Source of the DNA: a virus
Reading direction: 5' to 3' (one strand)
IMG/VR virus record: IMGVR_UViG_3300025699_000017
Location: 1 to 42,326 of that record
Length of the DNA stretch: 42,326 bases
Part shown: one piece after another, positions 28,401 to 33,627 of the stretch
Layout of the letters: each line of letters opens with the position of its first letter
Position numbering within the stretch: position 1 is the first letter of the stretch
Translations under genes and position numbers: made by a program
The notes under the pieces: model-generated
What the model saw: only the letters and a program-made list of their open reading frames with translations
The model's database searches: none
Told to the model about the DNA's origin: nothing

Positions 28401-28833
28401 GGATTTACTAAGGGCAGCCATAATGGGTAACATTAACGGCTTGTTTATATTGGGTGATTTTTTTGTTGCTGCTGCTGACTACGCTCAGGACAAGCCTTGG
28501 GCTTTTGACTTCAAGAACCTAACGGTATATGACATAATGGGAGAGATAGGGGACTCAGTTGAAAGATATCAAAAACTTAAGCCAGGGCCTAAAAAGGAAG
28601 AGGCTTATTGGACTATGATAGCGACTATTGCTCAAGCAAAAACAATTAAAAAATGGGTTGAAAATCTACAAGAACTACCTGACTCTAAGAATGTTAATGA
28701 GGCTATAATGAGGCTTCTTAACTATAGCGAGTACCAGATAAGTGGGGGAAAGAAATCCAAAAAAAGCGCACCTAAGTCATCAGACAAAGAAAAAAGTCTG
28801 GCTCAAGAGATTTCAGAGTTTGAGGGTTCGTAA
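19432..28833 (+). CDS. Giant polyvalent ejected protein (zincin, GNAT-like, ART domains)
   Basis: 3133 aa. Order as seen: two N-terminal repeats shared with the NlpC/P60 protein (1-70); charged helical region; three hydrophobic stretches (about 535-575, 594-610, 707-732) that could enter a membrane; coiled coil (about 804-923); zincin motif H1028-EAF-H1032 with a possible third ligand E1092; unknown domain (about 1180-1535); GNAT-like segment with QRQGFG (1562-1567) and FWKKAGG (from 1595); ART domain of the polyvalent-protein type (about 1725-1905) with FKKWFGDW, YHGTG at 1762-1766, GFFFT, FKPNQIK and FDPDAP; a segment NFSDAAIRDYL; long helical region; and C-terminal hydrophobic helices. A DxDGD RNA polymerase motif was not found. 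It probably acts as a T7 gp16-like ejected protein carrying host-directed enzymes. Residues about 1170-1700 are encoded in much more AT-rich DNA. Confidence 0.72.
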   Translation: MEDKGLQFYEYVKSKGVSVPDSFEEFQSGLENPDTAAQFMKYLSTKNIKTPGSVTEFQDVILNNADIPKEDVLEKMSFEELMEKKEKEKEEAERFRNTPLSPLIPNTGKREGEIDFFGQAIADIDKDFMFREEETVVPELKYRFKDHGFEFDESGLGDMVTVTAPNGEIGEFNLDSSEDANEESLKLKSFLIKNRGSEDVESMKRIEARQAYETKRFMSQEQVELATKSLNDDMDILVSEEKDLYNVYQEISTYGEKFEGLTQGDLDDNPELKADYDSYKARVDEFQSMSDVLKNNRGDLIDRRWDLTQSVGAYFDMKTDQGEFSSALYNQFLLGIGDVGATGGDIMIDVSIGTGDYGGVTPRVYTDMMLEQALSDERISQEDYDRLSGMAESEANISTDRELNLDAFEEEQERLNRISSGDYEETKKSKSMGEKQSKERIKENKNSDLILKELKGLLKEEAGEEVLGGGVITTTASGVYDDMESSVKDKLKKKRKYGEDGRWKGGKLESIQNGLVELIGSGNVSDEYIQGQQDSFLGGSLLGLSRSLPAMVAGYATGGSMTTVLMGAQINAAIKEEMANNPEFDDVSENERMAISAPIAIAAGALEAFGIRNMKATSGVMNRLVRRAFTKSAGKQLTAKSFDKIIRDDIKSGFTRGALKLTGAGLAEAETGAAQEFAEVGMKKIYNYIKDEEKFETATGMQWIQDIAMAGAQEAVGGFILGSPGAVVTGLSNTYDEFSNDLPDMVYEAFNIVVGDPKIREGYISSINAQVADGSLTREEADEKIKTFKIAGGIAQSIPSDMRTSEKKQAFKLLYERQVLESSIEGKDKSLTKKEQGQIGEINKKIEALKEKSIKRSTKKEKDFEASNKVIEGINKKISEVKEKLEDKSITKKEKDSLQKQLTELENDLKIEEDKSTETDKQEATDIESFFEGTEGEDGPNFATNSGGKSQVLSDKQEAIVNKIKSRVEKVANSLKSRVPGVRILLHENADEYKRITGKSGGGAYIIEDGKGTIHINLSKARASTLAHEAFHAVFLHKLKTDSNAARAAIEMIKSVEKVLDPNSQLAKDIKAFSALYKDQGEGIQNEEKLAELVGRISSEYKTLSRSSKDKVIDLLKKLANKIGFKFEEDFGKSDQDVIDLLNTLARKFESGEEITEEDVSILKGEVSGEINGISPREDLGLLDIELKRFPNNPNTIVEDNVSLSIFNRKKSNLLESDRMTGAYISDPNNNPVFKFFGGIYFPQITGKWWASRTLSKANSISSNMNANRDSDGYIYATPIIMKPNSHMSNQDMFETVWEFMKFDLRSRSSKVTKQLFSQYIKKALSLKSVNLTEADLDIKKSDNIETMITKLNNVLIGKEVDNPNYDSTNPESIDNPKKIIEESRLSFEKRKAIIKAILGDPKVTEERKFPTAGSISEVASKFEEQKTKKAKKLWDIVMVMRTKGTLSAKVTPKSDEFYHKSYPSEISSDQEIEVFFLDGAYNIETTYPKLTQASGKTFSWEEYSEKHPSTKMALSQYGRTAKLSYASGEIADSKPATREQRIEKVYENSVFFYGGFFTGVQRQGFGKSIISDIFKNNPKIENILTYTQDDAIGFWKKAGGVVVQQGKDKNGILRYFVQINKNDIDTNLSTKKLGISYKNLETKKSKIDKGEYAIKMGRQKIGFFFVRDVGTIKTNPMGMIIEDADGLPKKPSAREQKQDTPQTREQRTERLAPNGKRSNLTDVQYDTVRTPTFKKWFGDWENDPKNASKVVDENGEPLVVYHGTGATFDAFDKKIEAASVGASNGFQGFFFTQEEGRAGDFAIAKEERIGGDAKTIPVFLSIKKPSIADAKGSSWVNIYPEQIERAIKDKNDGAITKNIKDAATSISYWQNKEDNNYIAFKPNQIKLADGSNKTFDPDAPSIREDRMVESPSRMTAPQIILEARQNNFSDAAIRDYLIRVRGYSVKQVDEALKFDIDAFESLPQAFRTITGGVVAGLRLYNRVKAYRDKLTKANNKLKNPQLSESEIKAKVAKKLAELKDSVKYGTKTNKQIDDDVRKFRSKEESNNNRRKTKLTAAQVNDRVRTFREKLQAEKQAKIDLRNKAITNFEKTERKANEKRKPRMSEQEIMDKAIEFLEKQPEYLAERETYTVGSEAKGTKQTKFREGLTVAQASLVSAFQSNVGVRPTKSVAEKLKKARRMLRDRKKGAIDLNKIKNELRHFIRRALPNDLYKKTEVLKLIKLVTDANEGNIENIFEQVEKRVTEMNNTTLIQKISKMLDLKQYAKKDRNGKIIKGRRIDPETLKRLEGIVANLIDPSMDVDELVKAVEERVDSLQKQIDELNSKEELSVEDMTKIVDLNIAMQYNQSLLLENDNIYKTAALDNVHNSLGEIITFGRAVLQDRINKRHKSYVEQVERAYYDITGNKIDMSQEGAKEELAEMSRGMRNKAKKDRVDRRLRGIFQKLKSSLNGGIQDLSGYMNIISTLPGEMFEGEMQDMVTDTVDASTRMYKGRMLQIKEVLETKLREIYGRGWEKEIQESRESIEETEAILGYQLSRDEIIYLYNQYRDPSNHSNFEAQYGGKYAEKMEKLFEFLTKEDKEFADYQVNELFPSLYEYYNPIYKRIYDAEMPWSMVYAGPLRYDGVTETEFDLLQGTTSWMKSMAPGSAIKRVNNQRKISEESNINNMTSYIQEMEYWAAYAENLRDINKLFQNDDIRNAITSIHGPKLMKLIDASIAVISKKGGKVSEFDRIVNGTNSLFSITRLALSPVIYLKQLTSAFAYANDIGYRNWVKYSIKNIIEFRKLSKEIMENSIYLKDRYDKSITRTLETYKEENSIFTRPKYFIGDKGISGDDVVSFMMGLVTAGDRHAIIIGGMPNYKFYKDRYMKENPEATEQEAVDYAIIKFEKDTKKAQQSSDLQDKDLTQTGNPIYRSFNMFLTSPKQYLRKELYAIRQIYTKIRQWDRMAGKGTVGQNLRTLTTFHVVLPMIFQYVSSGLPGLLADWEDEDGEDLLRAAIMGNINGLFILGDFFVAAADYAQDKPWAFDFKNLTVYDIMGEIGDSVERYQKLKPGPKKEEAYWTMIATIAQAKTIKKWVENLQELPDSKNVNEAIMRLLNYSEYQISGGKKSKKSAPKSSDKEKSLAQEISEFEGS
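22921..24530 (+). other. AT-rich island inside the giant gene
   Basis: From the end of the zincin region to the start of the ART domain, codons shift to AAA, TTA, ATA and AAT. Hand counts: 20% GC in 24301-24360 and 30% in 23401-23460, against about 48% in 22321-22380. The island codes for the unknown 1180-1535 domain and the GNAT-like segment and keeps the reading frame. Composition unlike both flanks suggests recent acquisition by recombination. Confidence 0.65.
24043..24554 (+). repeat. In-frame 14-bp direct repeats flanking the GNAT-like segment
   Basis: ACCCGTGAGCAGAG occurs at 24043-24056 and again at 24541-24554. The distance is 498 bp, a multiple of three, so both copies encode TREQR in the same frame. 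They bracket the GNAT-like coding segment. A recombination between the copies would remove or exchange exactly that segment without a frameshift. Confidence 0.72.
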
Positions 28834-28834
28834 T

Positions 28835-28879
28835 AAAAAAAAGGGGGTGTACTATGATATGAACATAACACCCCCCTTT
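28835..28879 (-). terminator. Convergent terminator between the two arms
   Basis: Stem GGGGGTGT (28843-28850) with ACACCCCC (28868-28875), 8 bp. On the minus strand the stem is followed by eight T (complement of the A run 28835-28842), a good intrinsic terminator for the nrd operon. The plus strand has only TTT after the stem, so it would stop the giant gene's transcript less efficiently. It begins 2 nt after the stop of the giant gene. Confidence 0.82.
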
Positions 28880-28900
28880 AAACCAATTCACCAAAATCAA

Positions 28901-28939
28901 TACGCAAATATACATATATATTATATATACATATGCGTA
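28901..28939. repeat. 39-bp imperfect AT-rich palindrome
   Basis: TACGCA (28901-28906) mirrors TGCGTA (28934-28939) around an alternating A/T core, with a few mismatches. It lies between the convergent terminator and the nrdA stop codon. It could be a second hairpin in the nrdA 3' end or a protein-binding palindrome; the sequence does not decide this. Confidence 0.5.
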
Positions 28940-28951
28940 TAGCATAATTAT

Positions 28952-30673
28952 TTATCCATCGCAGCTAACACAGTTTTCATCTGTGGCACTCGCTGCAATA
29001 TCCCCCCTAAGTACAGACTCGGTCCGAACATAGTACAGGGTCTTGATACCCTTCTTCCATGCGTCAAGGTGAACCTTGTTAATAAACTTGGGGTCAACCG
29101 TTGACGGGAACGCTAGGTTAAGGCTAACGCTCTGGTCTATGTACTGCTGACGTATACCAGCCTGACTTATAACCTCCAGCTGGTTAATCTCCTTGAACGT
29201 CTTGAACACCTCCTTGGCTGGAATCTTATGCTTGCCAAGAAGTACACTGTCCAACTCATTGATACCCTGCACAGAACCACCGTCCTCAAGAATCTTGTTC
29301 CACACCTTGTCGGTGTTTAGGTCGTGATACTTAAGCAGCCTTTCTAGGCTAGGATTTTTTCTAATAAACGTACCCTTGAGTGACTGCTCCGTAAAGACAT
29401 TGGCAGCCCAAGGCTCGATACCAGGACTAACATTACCACTAAGTTTCGAGTTAGATACAGTGGGAGCAACAGCACGAAGGTGGGTGTTCCGCATTCCTGT
29501 ACCAACGCACCAAAGCGGCTCACCGAAAGTTTCTGCAAGAGCCATAGAAGCTCTCTCTGTTTCAAGCTTGATTTGGCTAAAGATTCTACGAGTCTCATAC
29601 TGCGATAGTAGGCCCTCGAAAGGCAGTCCCTTCTCCTGAAGGTAAGTATGCCATCCGAGTACTCCCAGTCCCAAGGCACGTCCCTTCTCAGCAGAACGCA
29701 CGGAGTTTTCAAATCCAATCTTTCCCTTCGCCTTCTGTATAAACTCCTCAAGTACCCCATCCAAGAACCATGTCGCATCATATATGAGGTTAGTGTCTTT
29801 CCATTCAGCATACTTCGCTAGGTTTAAACTTGAGAGGCAGCATACAAAGCTGTGGTTCTCATCGGTGTGTAAAGTAATCTCAGAACATATGTTAGTCATG
29901 TGAACCTTCAGGCCGTTGTCCTTATACATCTCAGGGTTGTGCTTATTCACATTACCCTTGAACATTATGTACGGCTCACCAGTAGCCTTACGCTTCTGTA
30001 GCAGCTTGCTCCATTTAGTTCTAGCCTCAACATCACCATCCATCAGCTTACGCATAAACTTATCCCCAACAACAGCACACTGGTGTAGGTTAAGTGACTG
30101 TCGATTAACGTCACCCCTTGGCTCCCTAATCTCTAGCCAGTTCTCAAAGTCCTCGTGTTCTATGTTTAGGTTAACACTTGCGGCACCCCTTCTAACAGCC
30201 CCCTGGTTTGTGGCTAGTATACTGGAGTCGTATATCTTACAGAAGGGTACAACACCGTCTGATGTTCCGTTACCCTTTATGTTTGCACCAGCTGGTCGTA
30301 TCTGGTTTATACCAACACCGACACCACCACCGTGCTTGGCAAGCAGCATCATCTCTAGGTTCTTACCACCGATGTCCGATATAGAATCAGCGACATCGAT
30401 ACCAAAACAACTTATTGGTAGGCCCCTGTTTGTACCCGTGTTAGACAGCACAGGAGAGGCTAAACAAAGCCAACCCTTCCATATATACTCAAAGAACTTT
30501 TCAGCCATCTCAGGACGCTCTAAATGCTCTGCAACGGTGTTAGCCACCCTCCAGTATGCATCCCTTGGTGTCTCATCGTTTATGAGGTAACCACCAGATA
30601 TTGTTTTCTTGTACACCTCAGACTCAGCCCAATTAGGGTAGTCCTTACCCTTCACCCACTTGTGACTTGACAT
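28952..30673 (-). CDS. nrdA: Ribonucleotide reductase class I, large subunit
   Basis: Reduces ribonucleotides to deoxyribonucleotides with radical transfer from NrdB. 573 aa, short compared with about 760 in E. coli NrdA: the N-terminal ATP-cone is absent, so dATP inhibition through that domain is not expected. Visible active-site elements: C89 in LPISCFG, the finger-loop N261-x-C263-x-E265 (NICSE), C279 in VCCLSSLNL, the radical-path pair Y547-Y548 in TLYYVRTES, and a C-terminal C568-x2-C571 (CVSC) expected to accept electrons from thioredoxin or glutaredoxin. The ATG lies inside the 3' end of the small gene upstream (29 nt overlap), which suggests translational coupling in an nrdB, small gene, nrdA operon. 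A terminator follows. Confidence 0.9.
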   Translation of the reverse strand: MSSHKWVKGKDYPNWAESEVYKKTISGGYLINDETPRDAYWRVANTVAEHLERPEMAEKFFEYIWKGWLCLASPVLSNTGTNRGLPISCFGIDVADSISDIGGKNLEMMLLAKHGGGVGVGINQIRPAGANIKGNGTSDGVVPFCKIYDSSILATNQGAVRRGAASVNLNIEHEDFENWLEIREPRGDVNRQSLNLHQCAVVGDKFMRKLMDGDVEARTKWSKLLQKRKATGEPYIMFKGNVNKHNPEMYKDNGLKVHMTNICSEITLHTDENHSFVCCLSSLNLAKYAEWKDTNLIYDATWFLDGVLEEFIQKAKGKIGFENSVRSAEKGRALGLGVLGWHTYLQEKGLPFEGLLSQYETRRIFSQIKLETERASMALAETFGEPLWCVGTGMRNTHLRAVAPTVSNSKLSGNVSPGIEPWAANVFTEQSLKGTFIRKNPSLERLLKYHDLNTDKVWNKILEDGGSVQGINELDSVLLGKHKIPAKEVFKTFKEINQLEVISQAGIRQQYIDQSVSLNLAFPSTVDPKFINKVHLDAWKKGIKTLYYVRTESVLRGDIAASATDENCVSCDG

Positions 30674-30875
30674 CTTCTTTTTCTTTTTTGATTTGTTCTA
30701 GGTTCTTTTCTTTTAGGTCATCAAGTGCCTTGTCGTAGTCTGGCATCATCTTGATTAACTCAAGTGTACCAACCGACATCTCAGTTAGCCTGTTGTTCTC
30801 TGTTAGTACATGCTGCATGACACGGGTCAGTGACTCGACCTTCTTCTGCATTTCTATTAGTGTGCTTTCCTTCAT
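30645..30875 (-). CDS. Small coiled-coil protein between nrdB and nrdA
   Basis: 76 aa, no family recognised. Charged, helical (KKVESLTRVMQHVLTENNRL, later DDLKEKNLEQIKKEKEDVK), without cysteines or membrane segments. It starts 18 nt after the nrdB stop and its end overlaps the nrdA start by 29 nt, so it is an operon member and probably real. Possible roles are assembly or regulation of RNR subunits, or a chaperone-like helix; the sequence does not show which. Confidence 0.62.
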   Translation of the reverse strand: MKESTLIEMQKKVESLTRVMQHVLTENNRLTEMSVGTLELIKMMPDYDKALDDLKEKNLEQIKKEKEDVKSQVGEG

Positions 30876-30893
30876 TTTATTAAATTTAATTAT

Positions 30894-31853
30894 TTACCAA
30901 ATATCTTCAAAGTCCTCTCCCTCATTCGCCTTACTATAGTCTGTCGGGCGTATTGAAAAGAAATCAGTGTGGGTATGACCACCCGTAAGGTGATAAAACC
31001 AATCAAGGTTAGAGGCAGCCTCCTCATCATACTTAAACGACTTCTTATATCCAAGCTCTTTAATTTTCTCATTTGTTCTTTTAATTATAAATTGTTTAAG
31101 GTCGTAAGCCTTTAGGTTCTCTAGGTCACCCATCTCAAACATCTTGTCTATGTACCTGTGTTCAAGCTCCATCATTATGACAGCAGCCTCAACAACCTCC
31201 TCCTCAACAAAAGACCTAAGCCCCTCGTCCTCCTCACACATCTGGTTAAACAACCTACAACCCATCTTGCTGTGCAGTGACTCATCACGCACACTCCACT
31301 TCATCTGTTGTCCGATACCCTTAAGTAGATTTCGTAGCTGAAAACTGTACAGAACGGCAAAAGCAGAGTATAGGCTAACACCCTCGGCAAAGGCACTAAA
31401 TACTGCGAGTGATTTAGCCATGTCAGAACGACTATTGGTATCCACAACCATGAGGTTATTAAAACGGTTGGCAGTAGCACTTTCGTGCAGAAATCCTTTA
31501 AAGTCATTTAGTCCTAGTGTTTCGTTTAAGTATGAGTAGGCTACAGCGTGGATGGTTTCCTGTGACCCAAACATCATAGCCATTTGTTGTATTTCGTGCT
31601 TCGGGAACCAAGACACAACATTCTGTGTCCAGTAGTCGGATACCGCACACTCTGTCTGTGCAAACCCTAGTAGTATGTTGCCAACCAAATTCTTTTCAGA
31701 TGTGGTTAGGTTTTCGTTCCAGTCCTTCACATCACCAGACATACTAATCTCCGTGTGTAACCAAAACGCTTGTGCTTGCTTCAGCCATCCCTCTGTGTAG
31801 TATTCAGGGTACTCAAATGGCTTGTATTCTATTCTCTTATCAAACAACCCCAT
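30894..31853 (-). CDS. nrdB: Ribonucleotide reductase class I, small (radical) subunit
   Basis: 319 aa ferritin-like radical subunit partnering NrdA. Metal-site pattern: E99-T-I-H102 with Y106 seven residues after E99, matching E. coli E115, H118 and Y122; E157 (FAEGVSLY) and E191-x2-H194 (RDESLHS) match E204, E238 and H241. The first ligand, Asp84 in E. coli, appears to be Glu68 (AQTECAV). W31 in AFWLHTE is the conserved motif near the N-terminus. The acidic C-terminal tail (GEDFEDIW) would dock in NrdA. With Tyr kept but Glu as first ligand, the metal type (Fe or Mn) cannot be decided. It starts 2 nt after the small gene upstream. Confidence 0.9.
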   Translation of the reverse strand: MGLFDKRIEYKPFEYPEYYTEGWLKQAQAFWLHTEISMSGDVKDWNENLTTSEKNLVGNILLGFAQTECAVSDYWTQNVVSWFPKHEIQQMAMMFGSQETIHAVAYSYLNETLGLNDFKGFLHESATANRFNNLMVVDTNSRSDMAKSLAVFSAFAEGVSLYSAFAVLYSFQLRNLLKGIGQQMKWSVRDESLHSKMGCRLFNQMCEEDEGLRSFVEEEVVEAAVIMMELEHRYIDKMFEMGDLENLKAYDLKQFIIKRTNEKIKELGYKKSFKYDEEAASNLDWFYHLTGGHTHTDFFSIRPTDYSKANEGEDFEDIW

Positions 31854-31854
31854 A

Positions 31855-32043
31855 TTAATTTTTATTATTTAAATAAGTGCTATCAACTTTGTAAGTGTAA
31901 ACTTTATTTGTGGTTAAAGTGTCATAAAAATTAATTATATGTGAGCATTCAGTTTTACTAAGATTAGTATATTTAGTTTCATGTGGGTACTCTGGGTTGT
32001 GGGAGTTACACAACACAATAATTGTATATATAAATTTATTCAT
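31855..32043 (-). CDS. Small unknown protein upstream of nrdB
   Basis: 62 aa. Hydrophobic start (MNKFIYTIIVLCNSH) followed by a polar, Thr/Tyr/Asn-rich chain. No family recognised. It begins 8 nt before the stop of the 49-aa gene and ends 1 nt before nrdB, so it fits the operon spacing, but base composition is AT-rich and support is limited to context. The N-terminus might be a short membrane or signal-like segment. Confidence 0.4.
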   Translation of the reverse strand: MNKFIYTIIVLCNSHNPEYPHETKYTNLSKTECSHIINFYDTLTTNKVYTYKVDSTYLNNKN

Positions 32044-32185
32044 TATTAAATACAGTTAAACACACATCTATAAAAGGTATGTATAGCACATGAGTTACTT
32101 GATTTTCTTCTTTGTAAGTTCTAAATCCTAGTAATATTCCAGGGTATAAACCAATACTTAATTCCCATTCTTTTTTGTCTTGCAT
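32036..32185 (-). CDS. Conserved-looking 49-aa microprotein
   Basis: The sequence starts MQDKKEWELSIGLYPGILLG and ends with a hydrophobic part (HVLYIPFIDVCLTVF). The style 'EWELSIGxYPG(I/V)LxG..TY' seems familiar to me from small uncharacterised phage proteins, but I cannot name the family. It overlaps the end of the endonuclease gene upstream by 28 nt and the next gene by 8 nt. Such overlaps in an operon of the same strand support a real gene although it is short. Confidence 0.6.
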   Translation of the reverse strand: MQDKKEWELSIGLYPGILLGFRTYKEENQVTHVLYIPFIDVCLTVFNNE

Positions 32186-32631
32186 TTTCTTTTTTCTTTT
32201 ATTAATTCAATTACTTTATCGCACTCCTTCTGATTCTGTGGCTTGTATAATACCACCCCCTCAAAGTTTTCGTTTATATACTTCTTAAATAACTTCCAAC
32301 GCATCGGGAAGCTCTCGTTAGCCCTACCCTTTGTCTCTATAATAAAGTCATCACCAATAAAGTCTGGTGTGTATTTGATGGGTAGTATCTTCTTGTTACC
32401 CCTGTCAACCATATCATTCTTGCCGTTGGCCTGTCTCTCGTAGGCAGAGCTTTCAAACATGAACCCCTCCACCAGTATAAACGTCTCTCCCTCGTATTCT
32501 GCTTTTATTTTAGCTTTCTTTAGGGCTATATACATATACTTCTCAAGGCCAGATGCGAAGTTAATTCCGTCATGCGTAACCTTCTTAGCCCTTACTGGCC
32601 CCCTCTTCTTACTCCTTCTCTTACGAATCAC
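32158..32631 (-). CDS. PD-(D/E)XK endonuclease, T7 endonuclease I-like
   Basis: 157 aa; start codon GTG overlaps the stop of the gene upstream (GTGA), arguing for this start. Basic N-terminus (RKRRSKKRG), then E30 in SGLEKYMYIAL, D90 in KYTPDF, and E99-x-K101 in FIIETKGR: the E...D...ExK order of T7 endonuclease I and related resolvases/nicking enzymes (including DUF1064-type). Likely resolves branched DNA or degrades host DNA. Specific activity (Holliday-junction resolvase or other) is inference. The last 20 residues are Lys-rich and possibly unstructured. Confidence 0.72.
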   Translation of the reverse strand: MIRKRRSKKRGPVRAKKVTHDGINFASGLEKYMYIALKKAKIKAEYEGETFILVEGFMFESSAYERQANGKNDMVDRGNKKILPIKYTPDFIGDDFIIETKGRANESFPMRWKLFKKYINENFEGVVLYKPQNQKECDKVIELIKEKRKCKTKKNGN

Positions 32632-32873
32632 TTATGAAACTCAATTGACTCACATCCTTCTGGTGGGAAATTTTTAAAAAACACTTTCATTTCTTCTTGA
32701 TTGCTTTTAGAATCACTTTTTAAAATTCTTTGTCCATCATTCATGTGAAAGGTAAACACACTTTCCTGGTAAGTCTTGAGTAACTCTATATACTCTTTAT
32801 GTGCTATCTCTAAAGGTACGGTTTCAAGCTCTTTAACTTTTTCTTGGAATTCTAATAACTCGTGTAATTTCAT
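32628..32873 (-). CDS. Small unknown protein
   Basis: 81 aa, helical N-terminus (KLHELLEFQEKVKELETVPL), polar C-terminal half ending ESIEFHK. No motif recognised. The stop overlaps the GTG start of the endonuclease gene, so both are translated as a pair. Possible partner or regulator of the nuclease; nothing in the sequence says more. Confidence 0.55.
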   Translation of the reverse strand: MKLHELLEFQEKVKELETVPLEIAHKEYIELLKTYQESVFTFHMNDGQRILKSDSKSNQEEMKVFFKNFPPEGCESIEFHK

Positions 32874-32912
32874 TTTATTTATATTTAATTTATTAATAGT
32901 AGATACATCACC

Positions 32913-33170
32913 CTACAGTAGTATATCAATAAGCTTGTCTGACTTTTTCTTTTCGGTATAACTATAGGAGTACATTGTGTTAGAACTTTCTTGCTCCAAC
33001 ATTTTCTGCTTAATACACTCTAGGTATATCAACGTGTCAGCTATTTCTTCTTGGGTGTGTTCAATCCATTCAACTATGGATAGGTCTGCTTGGTCTACGG
33101 TCTTGCCGTATTTCTTGAGACCCTTTTCTTGTTGTCTATCTATTATAGACTTTATGTTGGTAGTAATCAT
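32913..33170 (-). CDS. MazG-like nucleotide pyrophosphohydrolase
   Basis: 85 aa. The core reads RQQEKGLKKYGKTV, then IEHTQEEIADTLIYLEC: the pattern R..EKG..YG plus EExxD helix of small phage MazG-like/all-alpha NTP pyrophosphohydrolases. The EE-x2-D side chains bind Mg2+ for hydrolysis of (d)NTP to monophosphate. In phages these clean up dUTP or lower (p)ppGpp. The tail after residue 60 is polar and Ser/Tyr/Lys-rich. Full MazG domains have a second E-x2-D helix; here the sequence is short, so either dimerisation completes the site or activity is lost. It lies 11 nt downstream of the zinc-ribbon-like gene. Confidence 0.65.
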   Translation of the reverse strand: MITTNIKSIIDRQQEKGLKKYGKTVDQADLSIVEWIEHTQEEIADTLIYLECIKQKMLEQESSNTMYSYSYTEKKKSDKLIDILL

Positions 33171-33181
33171 AATTACCTGTT

Positions 33182-33286
33182 TTATTTTTTATTTACCTGT
33201 TTTGTCAAACAATTATAACAAATATATTTAGTCTTCAGTGACACTGGTATTTTGCTTCCACATACCTTACATTTATTTTCTGTCAT
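33182..33286 (-). CDS. 34-aa zinc-ribbon-like microprotein
   Basis: Sequence starts MTENKCKVCGSKIP and continues ...YICYNCLTKQVNKK. Two CxxC pairs (C6/C9 and C23/C26) with a 13-residue gap are the layout of a tiny zinc ribbon. The ATG overlaps the stop of the upstream nuclease-like gene (ATGA), and the downstream MazG-like gene begins 11 nt after its stop. Small zinc ribbons often act as nucleic-acid or protein-binding modules; the target is unknown. Confidence 0.65.
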   Translation of the reverse strand: MTENKCKVCGSKIPVSLKTKYICYNCLTKQVNKK

Positions 33287-33627
33287 ATTAAATCTTTAAT
33301 CGGTAGGAGTATACCCTTGCTTGTGTCACTGTCACCTCCCCTTACATCTCTATTTGTTCCGATGTATCTTCTGCATCTATCCTTAAGGTCTGACAAAGAT
33401 ATCAATACAAACGAGCGAGAAATAGCAAAGCAATAAAAGTCTGACTGTGTCTTAGATATTCCGCTAGGCTTTCCTCTGCTCTCGTACTCCACAAACACGT
33501 TGCCAGTCTTGTGTGCCATTAGGTCGTACTTAATCTCTATCTTAGAGTTAGACAGGATGTCACTAAGCTCAGACTCCTTCAGCTCACCAACCACTAGGTC
33601 GTACTTAAAGTCGTTGTTGTGCTTCAT
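33283..33627 (-). CDS. Putative PD-(D/E)XK nuclease
   Basis: 114 aa. Residues 29-36 (KIEIKYDL) give E31-x-K33; the following GNVFVEYESRGKPSGI resembles the second half of Hjc/Vsr-like restriction-fold nucleases as I remember them, and the acidic residues before it (DLVVGELKESE) could supply the first metal ligand. The chain is small but complete for this fold. Both ends overlap neighbours by 4 nt. It might be a resolvase-like or DNA-repair nuclease; the assignment rests on short motifs. Confidence 0.5.
   Translation of the reverse strand: MKHNNDFKYDLVVGELKESELSDILSNSKIEIKYDLMAHKTGNVFVEYESRGKPSGISKTQSDFYCFAISRSFVLISLSDLKDRCRRYIGTNRDVRGGDSDTSKGILLPIKDLI

Noticed and set aside
19432-28833. Giant virion RNA polymerase as in crAss-like or N4-like phages
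   Set aside because: Size and position fit, but no DxDGD-type catalytic motif was found. The domains present point to a polyvalent enzyme protein.
28905-28912. CAAATATA as minus-strand TAnnTTTG promoter
   Set aside because: It lies downstream of nrdA inside the palindrome, has no gene ahead, and would read into the terminator.
29916-30590. 224-aa plus-strand frame opposite nrdA
   Set aside because: Complement shadow; nrdA has all catalytic residues on the minus strand.
33219-33226. TATATTTG (minus strand) as internal promoter
   Set aside because: It lies within the 34-aa coding frame and no TTTG lies at the -33 distance.
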